Part shown: positions 1 to 8,576 of the stretch, in pieces
Layout: each line of letters starts with the position of its first letter
How positions within the stretch are numbered: position 1 is the stretch's first letter
Source: Candidatus Thermoflexus sinensis
GTDB taxonomy: Bacteria; Chloroflexota; Anaerolineae; Thermoflexales; Thermoflexaceae
Length of the DNA: 42,249 bases
Direction: 5' to 3'
Assembly (NCBI GenBank): GCA_016842045.1
Contig: JAEVEY010000157.1
Coordinates: 1 to 42,249, forward strand
Position numbers and translations under genes: made by a program
The notes under the pieces: model-generated
Databases searched by the model: none
The model's input: only the letters and a program-made list of their open reading frames with translations
Told to the model about the DNA's origin: nothing

Positions 1-94
1 GATAACGCTCCAGCGTCCACCCACCCAGCCGAATCAAATAAGACTCGGGAACCGTTTCCTCTTGTTCTGCGCGAACCACCACCCTCATGGGCAT
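1..94 (-). CDS. 5' end of an unidentified gene, truncated by the window edge
   Basis: Only the first 31 codons are present; the frame runs open off the left edge. The protein begins MPMRVVVRAEQEE and then continues with PESYLIRLGG. The start at 94 is supported by GGAG six bases upstream, and a TATAAT-like -10 (minus strand, 121-126) lies just ahead, so it is probably the first gene of its own transcript. The N-terminus vaguely resembles Uma2/DUF820-type proteins, which often open with a short basic stretch and a 'Y-R-I' strand, but this is a guess. Too little is visible to assign a function. Confidence 0.5.
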   Translation of the reverse strand, partial: MPMRVVVRAEQEETVPESYLIRLGGWTLERY

Positions 95-120
95 AGCGCT
101 CTCCAGGGCGCGCTGCAATA

Positions 121-126
121 ATTATA
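121..126 (-). promoter_or_regulatory. Candidate -10 element for the truncated gene
   Basis: The minus strand reads TATAAT 27 bases ahead of the ATG at 94. No good -35 hexamer is seen at 16-18 bp spacing, so this rests on the perfect -10 and its position alone. Confidence 0.35.
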
Positions 127-204
127 ACCTGAACGGGCCATCCCTCTCGCGCGGGGATTTGAAGGGACGGGCGAGATTGCCGAAGACAGCCCACTCCCCC
201 ATGC

Positions 205-1338
205 TCATGATTCGTGAATGTTTTCGTCTTCCACCAATCCGCCCAGGATAGCCTTGCGCACTGCGGCCGCGCGGGTGTGAACGCCCAGCTTGCTCAGGAT
301 GCTGTCCACCTGTTTCTTGACGGTATTCGGGGAGACCACCAGCCGCTCCGCGATCTCCCGGTTCGTCAGCCCGTGGGCCATCCAGCGCAGCACTTCCCGC
401 TCCCGGGGCGTCAGGGAGGCCAGGGCCGCCTGGTCCTCCGGCGACAGGACCCCCGCCGGGCGCGACATTGAGAGGCCCGGCCGCCTGCTCAGGGCCTGTC
501 GGACGAATTGAAGGAAGGTCCGCCGGTTGAACGCAGCCTTGTCAAAGAAGGCGAAAACCCCCAGGCTCTGATAGGCCATTTCCACTTCATCTACCGAGGC
601 GGTGGCGCTCACCGCAATCGTTGGGAGCCCACGCCGTCGGGCGACATGCAGTAGCCGGAGGCCGTCCCGGTTCCCAAAGGGATTCATCGAGCTGGCCAAT
701 TGCAGATCGACGATCAGCATGGCAAAGGCCTCCCGTTCGAGCCAGGCCAGCGCCTCCGCATAGGAGGGCGCGGTCTCGCATGAGAGGCCCAGCTCCGCCA
801 GGAGCTCCTGATAGAGGTCCTGCCAGCCCGGATCATCCTCCACCACCAGCACCCGCGGACCTGAGGGGGAGGTTCGCTGCCGGGAGGTAGGAAGGGCTGC
901 TTGGGAGCGGCTGGCTGACGTCCGCTCCTGCTGGAGCAGGCGGGCGGCGACTTCCACAAAAGCCCGGCGCTGGAACGTTTCCTTCCTCAGGAAATCGGCC
1001 GCCCGATGGCGGGTCAGCGCCTCCACAGCCATTTCCACCGTTGCATAGCCCGTTAACGCGATAGCGGGGATCGGCGGTTCATGGGCCGCCAGGGCGTCCA
1101 GCACCTGGAAGCCGCCCCGGTTGCGGTGATCCCCTGGATCCAGGGAGATATCCACCACCGCCAGGGCATAGGTTCGTTCGCGCAGCATCGCCAGGGCTGC
1201 TCGCGCATCGGCGGCGCTGTCTACGGCAAGGCCCAGATCCTCGAACACCTCCGCGAGCAGTTGCCGCCAGGCCGGATCGTCTTCCACGATCAGCACCCGC
1301 TTTCCGATTGGAAAAATCGCTGGGAGAGCTGTGCTCAT
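205..1338 (-). CDS. Response regulator with two receiver domains and a LuxR-type HTH
   Basis: A 377-aa protein with two tandem CheY-like receivers and a NarL/LuxR DNA-binding domain. Receiver 1 (about residues 13-135) has the acidic pair E19-D20-D21 and the likely phospho-acceptor D63 in VVDISLD. Receiver 2 (about 160-285) has VEDDPGW and likely acceptor D211 in LIVDLQL. The C-terminal HTH (about 304-370) has the classic LTPREREVL start and NTVKKQVDSILSKL recognition helix. The ATG at 1338 is chosen because GGGGAGG precedes it by six bases; the frame stays open upstream, but that stretch overlaps the kinase gene and looks non-coding. It lies downstream of the GAF histidine kinase on the same strand, so they are probably partners. 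Two phosphorylatable receivers in one regulator is less common and suggests two inputs. Targets are unknown. Confidence 0.92.
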   Translation of the reverse strand: MSTALPAIFPIGKRVLIVEDDPAWRQLLAEVFEDLGLAVDSAADARAALAMLRERTYALAVVDISLDPGDHRNRGGFQVLDALAAHEPPIPAIALTGYATVEMAVEALTRHRAADFLRKETFQRRAFVEVAARLLQQERTSASRSQAALPTSRQRTSPSGPRVLVVEDDPGWQDLYQELLAELGLSCETAPSYAEALAWLEREAFAMLIVDLQLASSMNPFGNRDGLRLLHVARRRGLPTIAVSATASVDEVEMAYQSLGVFAFFDKAAFNRRTFLQFVRQALSRRPGLSMSRPAGVLSPEDQAALASLTPREREVLRWMAHGLTNREIAERLVVSPNTVKKQVDSILSKLGVHTRAAAVRKAILGGLVEDENIHES

Positions 1339-1396
1339 CCTGGTCCTCCCCTCCGGGTCAGAACGAGCGGAATCTTTTGGGCCTTCCCCCTGGTTT

Positions 1397-1432
1397 CCGG
1401 GCTGGGCGCCGAAAGGGCCTGACTCAGCCCGG
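1397..1432. repeat. GAA-loop hairpin between kinase and regulator genes
   Basis: An imperfect inverted repeat with 8-bp CCGGGCTG/CAGCCCGG ends and an inner GCGCC-GAAA-GGGC tip. It sits in the 173-bp gap between the two genes. The same tip is found at many other gene boundaries in this window, so this is probably a degenerate member of a dispersed hairpin family; it could also attenuate readthrough from the kinase gene. Confidence 0.5.
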
Positions 1433-1511
1433 CGAATCCCGCGAGACCTTCCTCCTCGCGGCCCTGCGAGCTGTGAGCATTTTGGGGCCGCGAAGGCTTG
1501 CGGCGCAGGTC

Positions 1512-3659
1512 CTATGCCAGACGATCGGGAGCGCGGGGCAATCGCACATGGAAGGCGGTGCCCTGGCCGGGGGCGCTCTCCACCCGAATCTCTCCGCCGA
1601 ACCGCTGGACCAGCATCTTGACCCACCACAGGCCAAAGCCCAGTTTCTTCGGCGATCGCTTGGTGGAGAAATCAAGTTCGAAGATGCGATCCTGGAGCTC
1701 CGGGGGGATCCCCGGCCCATTGTCCCGCACGGTGAGGATCACTTCCTCCGGCCCGGCGACGCCTTCCACCCGGATCCACCCGCTTTCCCCCAGCGCCTCC
1801 ACCGCGTTTTCCAGAAGGTTAAAGAACACCAGGGCCAGCTGGGGCTCCCCAGCCATCACGGGAGGAAGATCCTCCAGCCCCACCGTCTCCAGACGGATGC
1901 CGGGCGGGATCCGGAGGTCCCGCAGGGCCATCTCCAGACAAGGAAGCGGGGAGATCGGGCGGGGGGCCATCGGCCGCAGGTAAACCATCGCTTCCCGGAC
2001 AGCATCCAGGGCGGCCCGGGCCCGGCTTTCGATCTCCTGGAACACCAAGGCCAGGTAGGGATCCTGGAAGAGATCTGGCCGCTTCTCCTGGAGCCCTTCC
2101 AGGCGGACCGGGATCAGGCCGATGTGATTGTTCAGACGATGGAGGAGGTTGGCGGCGATGTCGCCGACCGCGGCGAAGGCTTCGGTGATCGCCTGACGCT
2201 CGCGGGCCGCCTGGAGGGCCTGGACGTGCTCGGCCAGCTGAACAGCCAGGGCCGCGTGATTGGCCAGAATGATCAACAATCGCTGGTCCCGCTCCGTGAA
2301 GGTGCGGGGTCGGGAAGAATGAACCACAAAGACGCCGCAGACGGCCCCATTCGGATCCAGCATGGGGACCGCCAGGGCCCATCCGCCCGACTCAAAGGAA
2401 AGGGGCCGGCGGGATCGGATGACCGCGTCCGCCAGCCCGGCGGTTCCGGCCATCGCGGGGTGGGTGGCGAAGGCCAGGCTCGGTGGCCCGGCGGGCGGGA
2501 TCAACCAGATGGCCCCGTCGGAAGCCTGGATCAGCTCGCAGGCCAGGGCGACCGTTCGGGCGAAGAGTGCCTCCCGGCCGCCGTGGAGCAGCTGGCCGGT
2601 GATCTCCTGCATGCCGCGCAGCAGGCGCATCTCCTGGAGGGCGATCACGGCGCGGGCTGCCAGCATCTCCAGCAATCGCTGGTCGCCTTCCGTGAACGCG
2701 CCTGGCTCCGGGCTCTCCAGGTTGAGCACACCTTCCACCTCATCCCCGGCGCCAATCAGGGGCACTGCGAGCTCGGAGCGGATCTCGTGGCCGGCCAGCC
2801 AGGGTCGATAGAGGGAGGCCCAGGGAGAGGCGTGGAGGTCGTCGATGCGTAGCGAGCGGCGGCGAACGGCCACCCATCCAACGATGCTGGTTTCATCCAG
2901 CTCCAGCTCGGGGGCGATATTCGGGAGGAGCGGACGGCCGATCAGCGCCCCTAACACCAGGCGCTGGCGCTGACGATCCACCAGGCGCAGCGTGCCGAAG
3001 CGGGCCCCCGTCAGCTCCATGGCGATCCGCAGGATCGCTTCCAGGACCTCCTGGGGATCGGCCCGGGCGCTCAGGAGGTGATCCATCCGGCGCAGCTCAT
3101 CCAGCTCCCGGGTTGCCCGATGAAGGTTCTGTCGAAGCCGTTCTATGGCCTGAGCGCGCCGGAGCAGCAGGGCGGCCATGCCGGTGAAGATCTCCAGGGC
3201 GCTCAGCTCGAGCGCGGTGAAGGATCGTTCCTCCTGGCAGGAGAGGTAAAGCACCCCGACCGGTTCCCCGGCAGCGAGCAGCGGCCAGCATCCGACCATT
3301 CGGGCTCCCGCCGCCTGCTTGGCTGGATGGATCGGTGTGTCGGGCTCCTCCCAGGAGAGGACCCGCCGGCCGCGGGCCAGGGCCCGCGCCGCCATCCCAT
3401 CCGGTCGGGGCCAGTCGGGGCCCATCGGTTCCCCGACCTCCCCCACGGCGATCCGGGAGGCTGGATCCAGGCTATGCTGCTCAAGGTCATAGGAAAAGAG
3501 GATCGCGGTGGCGGACCCTTCCAGAGCCAGCAACCGAAGGGCCTCTTCCCCGATGCGTCGCATGCACTCCGAGGCAGGGGTCTCGGGGGGAAGGCTCGCC
3601 AGCCGCTCCCCTGCAGTTTTCAGGCGCTGGAGGATTCCTTCGATCTCCGCCGCCATCAT
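1512..3659 (-). CDS. Multi-GAF sensor histidine kinase
   Basis: A 715-aa soluble sensor kinase; no transmembrane segment is seen, so it is probably cytoplasmic. Roughly three GAF-like sensor domains lie at about residues 20-170, 195-345 and 350-490. A helical region follows with a likely phospho-accepting histidine, H507, in the motif HRLNNH. The C-terminal HATPase domain (about 590-710) shows the N box (NLLENAVEAL), the G1 box DNGPGIP near 646, the F box FSTK and the G2 box GFGLWWVK. The start is one of two adjacent ATGs (3659 or 3656), with AAGGA upstream. It is followed on the same strand by the two-receiver regulator, its likely partner. GAF domains bind small ligands or chromophores; the ligand cannot be told from sequence, and no phytochrome-type cysteine was recognised. 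Confidence 0.9.
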   Translation of the reverse strand: MMAAEIEGILQRLKTAGERLASLPPETPASECMRRIGEEALRLLALEGSATAILFSYDLEQHSLDPASRIAVGEVGEPMGPDWPRPDGMAARALARGRRVLSWEEPDTPIHPAKQAAGARMVGCWPLLAAGEPVGVLYLSCQEERSFTALELSALEIFTGMAALLLRRAQAIERLRQNLHRATRELDELRRMDHLLSARADPQEVLEAILRIAMELTGARFGTLRLVDRQRQRLVLGALIGRPLLPNIAPELELDETSIVGWVAVRRRSLRIDDLHASPWASLYRPWLAGHEIRSELAVPLIGAGDEVEGVLNLESPEPGAFTEGDQRLLEMLAARAVIALQEMRLLRGMQEITGQLLHGGREALFARTVALACELIQASDGAIWLIPPAGPPSLAFATHPAMAGTAGLADAVIRSRRPLSFESGGWALAVPMLDPNGAVCGVFVVHSSRPRTFTERDQRLLIILANHAALAVQLAEHVQALQAARERQAITEAFAAVGDIAANLLHRLNNHIGLIPVRLEGLQEKRPDLFQDPYLALVFQEIESRARAALDAVREAMVYLRPMAPRPISPLPCLEMALRDLRIPPGIRLETVGLEDLPPVMAGEPQLALVFFNLLENAVEALGESGWIRVEGVAGPEEVILTVRDNGPGIPPELQDRIFELDFSTKRSPKKLGFGLWWVKMLVQRFGGEIRVESAPGQGTAFHVRLPRAPDRLA

Positions 3660-3708
3660 CCCCCATCCTTACCGCATCAACTATGAGTGCGGTCCTTTTA
3701 AATTCCCA

Positions 3709-3714
3709 ATTATA
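3709..3714 (-). promoter_or_regulatory. -10 element upstream of the kinase gene
   Basis: TATAAT on the minus strand, about 50 bases ahead of the kinase start. The -35 region is poor. With the plus-strand TATAAT at 3871 it makes the 256-bp gap 3660-3915 a divergent promoter region; nothing else was recognised there. Confidence 0.4.
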
Positions 3715-3870
3715 CACCGGACCAGACAGGATTTGCGCAGGCGGCCCATTCCTGAAGAACATTGAAAGGAGAAGCGGACGCGGCTCCTGTCGATTCGCTC
3801 GTCCGTTCTCAAAACGAGATAGAGCCCGAATTGGCAACCGGCCCCCGCATGGCTTTCGATCGGGTGAGGA

Positions 3871-3876
3871 TATAAT
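3871..3876 (+). promoter_or_regulatory. -10 element upstream of the NADP reductase gene
   Basis: A perfect TATAAT 40 bases ahead of the ATG at 3916. No convincing -35 lies at 16-18 bp, so it may depend on an activator or an alternative sigma factor. Confidence 0.4.
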
Positions 3877-3915
3877 ACAAATCGCCAGGCAGATTTTCTT
3901 CCTGAGGAGGAAAGG

Positions 3916-4938
3916 ATGTCGTCCACCTTAACCCATAGGAACACCGAATCGGTAGATCTGACGATCATTGGAGCGGGGCCCACCGGGCTGTTCGGCGCCT
4001 TTTACGCTGGCCTGCGGGGGCTCAGCGTTCGGATCATCGATGCCCTTCCCCAGCCGGGAGGGCAACTGGCCGTGCTTTACCCGGAGAAGTTTATCTATGA
4101 TGTCCCGGGCCATCCCAAGATCCTGGCGAAAGATCTGGTGCGCCTCCTGGTTGAGCAGGCCTCCACCTTCAACCCCATCTTCTGTCTGGGGGAACGGGCC
4201 CTCTCGCTGCGCCGGGAAGACACCCTGTGGATCGTGGAGACCGATAAGTCCGTTTATTCATCGCGGGCGGTGCTGATCGCGGCGGGCATCGGGGCCTTCC
4301 AGCCGAACCGCCTGGGGAAGCCGGAGATCGATCAATATGAGGGGCGGGGGCTCTACTATGTGGTGACCGAGCGGCGGCCCTTCCGCAACAAGCGATTGCT
4401 CATTGTGGGTGGAGGCGACACGGCGGTGGACTGGGCGCTGAACCTCAAGGATTTCGCTGCGCACATCACGCTGATCCATCGCCGCGATCAGTTCCGCGCC
4501 CATCCGGGCAGCGTCGCTGAGCTGATGCGCTCGAACATTGATATTCGCCTTTTCCACGAATTGAGGGCGGTCCACCCGGGGCCGGACGGCCACATTCGCG
4601 AGGCGGTGATCTTCAACAACCGGACCGGGGAGGAAACGGTCATTCCGGTGGATGCGATTATCATGAGCCTGGGGTTCAAGGCGGATCTGGGGCCCATCAA
4701 GACGTGGGGGCTGGAGACGGTCGGGAATCGTTACATTAAGGTAAACGCGCGGATGGAAACCAATCTGCCGGGGGTCTACGCGGCTGGAGATATCACCGCC
4801 CCGGAGGGGGTGGAGCCCCTCAACCTGATTGTCATCGGGTTCGCCCAGGCAGCTACAGCGGTCAACTATGCAGCGACGTATATCAACCCGCAGGCGAAGG
4901 TCTTCCCCGGACACTCCAGCGAAATGCGGCTGGGGTAA
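3916..4938 (+). CDS. Ferredoxin/flavodoxin-NADP+ reductase, thioredoxin-reductase-like type
   Basis: A 340-aa cytoplasmic flavoprotein expected to pass electrons between NADPH and ferredoxin or flavodoxin. The FAD-binding GAGPTG motif is at residues 19-24, followed by the PGGQL segment typical of the thioredoxin-reductase superfamily. The NADPH-binding motif VGGGDTAVDW is near 164-173, and a late FAD motif, YAAGDI, is near the C-terminus. There is no CxxC redox pair in the NADPH domain, which separates it from true thioredoxin reductase and fits the type 2 FNR (YumC-like) family; length also fits (about 330-350). The start has GAGGAGGAAAGG directly upstream. It is divergent from the kinase gene. 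Confidence 0.92.
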   Translation: MSSTLTHRNTESVDLTIIGAGPTGLFGAFYAGLRGLSVRIIDALPQPGGQLAVLYPEKFIYDVPGHPKILAKDLVRLLVEQASTFNPIFCLGERALSLRREDTLWIVETDKSVYSSRAVLIAAGIGAFQPNRLGKPEIDQYEGRGLYYVVTERRPFRNKRLLIVGGGDTAVDWALNLKDFAAHITLIHRRDQFRAHPGSVAELMRSNIDIRLFHELRAVHPGPDGHIREAVIFNNRTGEETVIPVDAIIMSLGFKADLGPIKTWGLETVGNRYIKVNARMETNLPGVYAAGDITAPEGVEPLNLIVIGFAQAATAVNYAATYINPQAKVFPGHSSEMRLG

Positions 4939-5020
4939 GATGGGACTTACGCCGTTGGCCGCTATCTGGGGGGAATCAGGGGTGGAATCTGCCCGGAATT
5001 CCATCTGAGCGACACTGGCG

Positions 5021-5524
5021 ATGGTGAACTGGGGCGAATGGGTGGAGCAGAGGATCCTGGAAGCGATGCGCCGGGGCGAGTTCGACCATCTCCCGGGGAA
5101 GGGGAAGCCGCTCCAGCTGGAGGAGAACCCCTACCTGGAGCCGGGCCTGGCTATCGCCTATCACCTCCTCCGTCAGAACGATGCCCGCCCGGAGTGGATC
5201 GAGGCGGATCTGGCGATCCGGCGGGGGATCGAGCTTGCCCGCCAGGATTTGCGGCGGACGATGCAATGGCGGGAGGAGGCGCTGCGAGCTCTGGAAGGGA
5301 AGACCGATCCCCGAAGCCGATCGGAGCGGGAATGGGTGGAGGCGGAGTGGGATCGGGCCCTGCGGGCCTTCGCCCGGCGGATCGCTGAGCTCAACGAACA
5401 GGTCTTCCTCTATAACCTGAAAGTCCCCATCTACTGGCTTCAGCGGTTCAAATTTGACCTCCGAGAGGAGCTCCGGGCACTGGGGGTTCCAGAAGCCGAT
5501 ATCCAGCGCCTTGGCGTGGGGTGA
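5021..5524 (+). CDS. DUF1992 (DnaJC28-like conserved region) protein
   Basis: A 167-aa protein that matches the DUF1992 family by its N-terminal pattern: an E-x-x-I-x-E-A stretch, the G-E-F-D-x-L-P-G-K-G-K-P-L motif (about residues 19-32), and a downstream AYHLLRQN segment. The family is named for its similarity to the conserved region of human DNAJC28; it carries no J domain here, and its function is not established. The rest is helical and rich in Glu and Arg. It starts 82 bp after the reductase gene, with only a weak ribosome site (GCGACACTGGCG), so translation may be modest. Confidence 0.85.
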   Translation: MVNWGEWVEQRILEAMRRGEFDHLPGKGKPLQLEENPYLEPGLAIAYHLLRQNDARPEWIEADLAIRRGIELARQDLRRTMQWREEALRALEGKTDPRSRSEREWVEAEWDRALRAFARRIAELNEQVFLYNLKVPIYWLQRFKFDLREELRALGVPEADIQRLGVG

Positions 5525-5643
5525 TCGAACCGTTCCCATTCGTAGGATGTTAATTCCTGAGAGCCATCAAACAAAGAAAAACTTAAAGGAGCGAGGAAGA
5601 TCCACTTTTGGTGGAAGAGAAGATCGGCCGAGTTTCATTGGCC

Positions 5644-5672
5644 TTGACAGATATCTGGCAGGTCTCTAAAAT
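5644..5672 (+). promoter_or_regulatory. Sigma70-type promoter ahead of livK
   Basis: TTGACA (5644-5649), a 17-bp spacer and TAAAAT (5667-5672): a near-consensus housekeeping promoter. Transcription would start near 5680, giving a leader of about 158 bases before the livK-like gene. The 313-bp gap 5525-5837 holds this promoter, a strong Shine-Dalgarno-like AAAGGAGG at 5695-5702, a 14-bp perfect palindrome at 5752-5765 and a GTTTCC/GGAAAC pair (5770-5800). Confidence 0.75.
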
Positions 5673-5751
5673 TTGAAACAAACCCTTGTTCTGGAAAGGA
5701 GGTGCCTGGGGCGCGCGTGAACCGGAATGGTTTTCCACACGCCGGAAAGAG

Positions 5752-5765
5752 ATCCCTCGAGGGAT
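5752..5765. promoter_or_regulatory. Perfect 14-bp palindrome in the livK leader
   Basis: ATCCCTCGAGGGAT reads the same on both strands. It lies downstream of the predicted transcription start and 73 bases ahead of the coding start. It could be an operator or an RNA stem; nothing in the sequence decides between these. Confidence 0.35.
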
Positions 5766-5837
5766 GAGGTTTCCCTCCGACAGCTGCCATTTCCGGAAAC
5801 TCATGCATCCTTTATACTTTGCTAAAAGGAGGAGGCC

Positions 5838-7142
5838 ATGAGGTTTTCCAGGATCCTGATGAGCCTGGCGGTGTTCAGCCTGCTGCTGGCTGCCTGTGCT
5901 GCGCCGGCTACTCCAACCCCCACAGCACCGCCGGCTGCGCCGGCGGCCACGCCTACGACTGCGCCGACGGAGACGCCCGCTCCAGCGGTGAAGGGCACCA
6001 TTAAGATTGCCACTCAAAGCCCGCTCTCGGGCGGCCAGGCGGCTCTGGGGGAGGGCCTGAAGAATGGTGCCCAGCTGGCGATTGAACAGCTCAAGGGACC
6101 CATTGAGGCGCTTGGTTTCAAGGTTGAGCTGGTGCCCTTTGACGATCAGGCCAAGCCGGATGTGGGGGTAGCGAACGCCAAGCAAATCGTCAACGATCCG
6201 GATATCCTGGCCGTGGTCGGCCACCTGAACTCCGGCGTGGCGATCCCCTCCTCGGAGACTTATAAGGACTTCGACCTGGTGATGGTCTCCCCGGCCAACA
6301 CCAACCCCTGCATCACCGACCGCGGTTATCTAACCGTAAACCGGGTGTGCGGGCGAGATGACGTGCAGGGTGCGGTGGGTGCGGAGTTCGCCTTCAACGA
6401 GCTTAAGGTCAAGACCGCCTTCGTGATCCACGACAAGACCACCTACGGCCAGGGCGTGGCCGAGTTCTTCCGCAAGCGCTTCGAGGAGCTCGGCGGCAAG
6501 GTCCTGGGCTTCGAGGGCACGGAGGAGAAGGCCAACTTTGACCCCCTGATCACCGCGATCCAGGCGGTGAACCCCGAAGTGATCTATTTCGGCGGCATCT
6601 ATGACCAGGCGGGGGTCTTCTTCAAGCAGGCCCGGGAGAAGGGCGTGAACGCGATCTTCCTGGGTCCGGATGGGATGGACTCCTCGGAGCTGGCCAAGAT
6701 CGCCGGCGATGCCCTTGTGACGGGCGGCGGGATGTATTACACGAGCGTTGCTGCTCCGCCGACGGTCTATGAGGGAGCCAAGAAGTTCATCGAAGATTAC
6801 AAAGCTAAGTTCGGCAAGGATCCGGAGCCCTTCTCCGCCCAGGCCTATGACGCCACGGCCATCGTCCTGAAGGCCATCGAGGAGGCGATCAAGGAGGCCG
6901 GCGGCAACAAGCCGACCCGTAAGGCCGTGGCCGAGAAGGTCCGGGCCACCAAGGACTTCCAGGGAATCACCGGTGTGATCACATTCGATGAGCGGGGTGA
7001 CCCGGTTAAGGCCAAGTATTTCGTGATCAAGGTGATCTCCGGAAATCCGGAGGATTGGGGCAAGAACCAGCTGGTGAAGACCCTGGAGCTGGCGCCGCCG
7101 CCCTTCACGCCGGAGCTGAAGGCGGCCTGTGGGGTCAAGTAA
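5838..7142 (+). CDS. livK: Branched-chain amino acid ABC transporter, substrate-binding lipoprotein
   Basis: A 434-aa periplasm-facing lipoprotein of the Peripla_BP_6/LivK family, which captures branched-chain amino acids or related compounds for the LivHMGF importer. The N-terminal hydrophobic stretch ends in the lipobox LLAAC, with the lipidated cysteine at residue 20, and is followed by an Ala/Pro/Thr linker. The mature part starts with the family's I-K-I-A-T-Q-S-P-L-S-G pattern and contains ANTNP and DKTTYGQG segments. AAAAGGAGGAGG directly precedes the start. It heads a five-gene island. The exact substrate could be an amino acid, urea or an aromatic compound, as this family is broad. 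Confidence 0.93.
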   Translation: MRFSRILMSLAVFSLLLAACAAPATPTPTAPPAAPAATPTTAPTETPAPAVKGTIKIATQSPLSGGQAALGEGLKNGAQLAIEQLKGPIEALGFKVELVPFDDQAKPDVGVANAKQIVNDPDILAVVGHLNSGVAIPSSETYKDFDLVMVSPANTNPCITDRGYLTVNRVCGRDDVQGAVGAEFAFNELKVKTAFVIHDKTTYGQGVAEFFRKRFEELGGKVLGFEGTEEKANFDPLITAIQAVNPEVIYFGGIYDQAGVFFKQAREKGVNAIFLGPDGMDSSELAKIAGDALVTGGGMYYTSVAAPPTVYEGAKKFIEDYKAKFGKDPEPFSAQAYDATAIVLKAIEEAIKEAGGNKPTRKAVAEKVRATKDFQGITGVITFDERGDPVKAKYFVIKVISGNPEDWGKNQLVKTLELAPPPFTPELKAACGVK

Positions 7143-7154
7143 AGAGATGATTCG

Positions 7155-7186
7155 GGGCGGGAAGGGGGATCCCCCCTTTCCCGCCC
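7155..7186 (+). terminator. Hairpin after livK, likely attenuator or mRNA-stabilising stem
   Basis: A GC-rich inverted repeat pairs GGGCGGGAAGGGGG with CCCCCTTTCCCGCCC, 13 bases after the livK stop. No T-tract follows, so it is more likely a partial terminator or 3' stabilising stem that lets the binding protein be made in excess over the permeases, a common pattern in ABC operons. Confidence 0.55.
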
Positions 7187-7296
7187 TGCTTCGCCAGGAG
7201 ATCCCGTCGATCCTTCCATCCGGTTCCTGAAGTCTCCCGGGGTGGAGATCGGAGATCGCGCTTGGGTAGAGGAATCCCATAACCGAGTGAGTTGGA

Positions 7297-8445
7297 ATGC
7301 GCAAGGCGATTTCGCAATCCGTTCTTTACCAGGCCCTGGTTGTTCCGCTGATCCAGCTGTTTGTCTTTGTGGCGATCAGCCTGGTGGTGATTGGGTCCGT
7401 GGTTCTGATCCTCGCGGCCCTCTTCAATCGCCCCGTGGCCGGCGGGATGACCCTTCTCCAATTCGTGATCCGCACGCTTCCCCAGGTGGCCATCGATGGG
7501 CTGGTGATCGGTTTCCTCTACGCCATGATCGCCCTGGGCTATACGATGGTCTATGGGGTGCTGCAGTTCATCAACTTCGCGCACAGCGAGATCTTCATGG
7601 TCGGGGCCTTCATCGGCGTCGAGCTCATGCTGGCGCTGGCCATCCCTTCAACCGCGCCGCTGATGCTGATCATGGCGGGGATCCTGCTCGCTGTGGCGGG
7701 GGGGATGATCGGCAGCGGTCTCCTGGCGGTGGTTGTTGAGCGGGTCGCTTACCGGCCGTTGCGGGGAGCGCCCCGTCTGGTGCCCCTGATCTCGGCCATC
7801 GGGGTCTCGTTCTTCCTGCAGGATGCCGTGCGGGCGATCGAGGGGTTGCTCAATAACGCCTTCTATCGCAATTATCCTTCCTTCCCCGTTTTGAACCAGC
7901 AGATCCCTCTCGCCTCGTTCACCGTCGCTGGCCAGCCGGTCCAGATGCAGATCCAGGCCAAGGTGATCTTCATCATCATCGCCTCCCTGGTGATGTTGAG
8001 CGGATTGAACTTTGTGGTGAACGCCACACGGCTGGGCCGGGCGATCCGGGCGGTGGCTCAGGACCGCCCAACGGCGGCGCTGATGGGAGTGGATGTCGAT
8101 CGCATCATTATGTTGACCTTCCTGATCGGCGGGGCTTTGGGCGGGGCCACCGGCGTGCTGTTCGGGGTCCGGGTCGGCCGGATCGATCCCTACGTGGGGT
8201 TCATCCCTGGGATCAAAGCCTTCACCGCCGCGGTGCTGGGTGGCATCGGCAACATCACCGGGGCGATGTTGGGTGGGATCGTCCTGGGGGTTCTGGAGGG
8301 ATTCGCCGGCGCTTATCTTTCCCAATTCACCGGCGGGGCCTTTGGGGCCGAGTATAAGGATATCTTTGCTTTCGCCATTTTGATCCTGATCCTCATGTTC
8401 CGTCCGACCGGCCTGCTGGGCGAGATGGTCGGCCAGAGGGCCTGA
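7297..8445 (+). CDS. livH: Branched-chain amino acid ABC transporter permease, LivH type
   Basis: A 382-aa inner-membrane permease of the BPD_transp_2 family. The family core begins near residue 65 with the typical G-L-V-I-G-x-x-Y-A-M-I-A-L-G-Y-T-M-V-Y-G stretch followed by NFAHSEIFM, and the cytoplasmic coupling region ATRLGRAIRAVAQD is near residue 250. Typical LivH proteins are about 290-310 aa; here an additional N-terminal segment of about 65 residues carries an extra hydrophobic helix (about 10-45). It follows livK by 154 bp and precedes LivM, with which it forms the channel. Confidence 0.92.
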   Translation: MRKAISQSVLYQALVVPLIQLFVFVAISLVVIGSVVLILAALFNRPVAGGMTLLQFVIRTLPQVAIDGLVIGFLYAMIALGYTMVYGVLQFINFAHSEIFMVGAFIGVELMLALAIPSTAPLMLIMAGILLAVAGGMIGSGLLAVVVERVAYRPLRGAPRLVPLISAIGVSFFLQDAVRAIEGLLNNAFYRNYPSFPVLNQQIPLASFTVAGQPVQMQIQAKVIFIIIASLVMLSGLNFVVNATRLGRAIRAVAQDRPTAALMGVDVDRIIMLTFLIGGALGGATGVLFGVRVGRIDPYVGFIPGIKAFTAAVLGGIGNITGAMLGGIVLGVLEGFAGAYLSQFTGGAFGAEYKDIFAFAILILILMFRPTGLLGEMVGQRA

Positions 8446-8576
8446 TGGCTTCTGTGGCAAACCTTAGAGGTGGCGGGGTGGACGGCTCTGGTGTCTGCTT
8501 CGTTACCCCCTAAACCCGCGCGCTTTGGGCTGCGGGGAGGCCCCTTGAGGAAGAACGATGTGAAACGAGGTGCCGG

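Noticed and set aside
1308-2852. Long plus-strand open frame (514 codons) opposite the kinase gene
   Set aside because: It is antisense to a well-supported kinase with clear domains; composition is Gly/Gln/His/Asp-rich as expected from reversed GC-rich codons, and no family is recognisable.
4939-4965. Remnant of a family-A left end (GGGACTTACGCCGTTGG)
   Set aside because: Only one side resembles the terminus, with no matching right end or duplication; could be chance.
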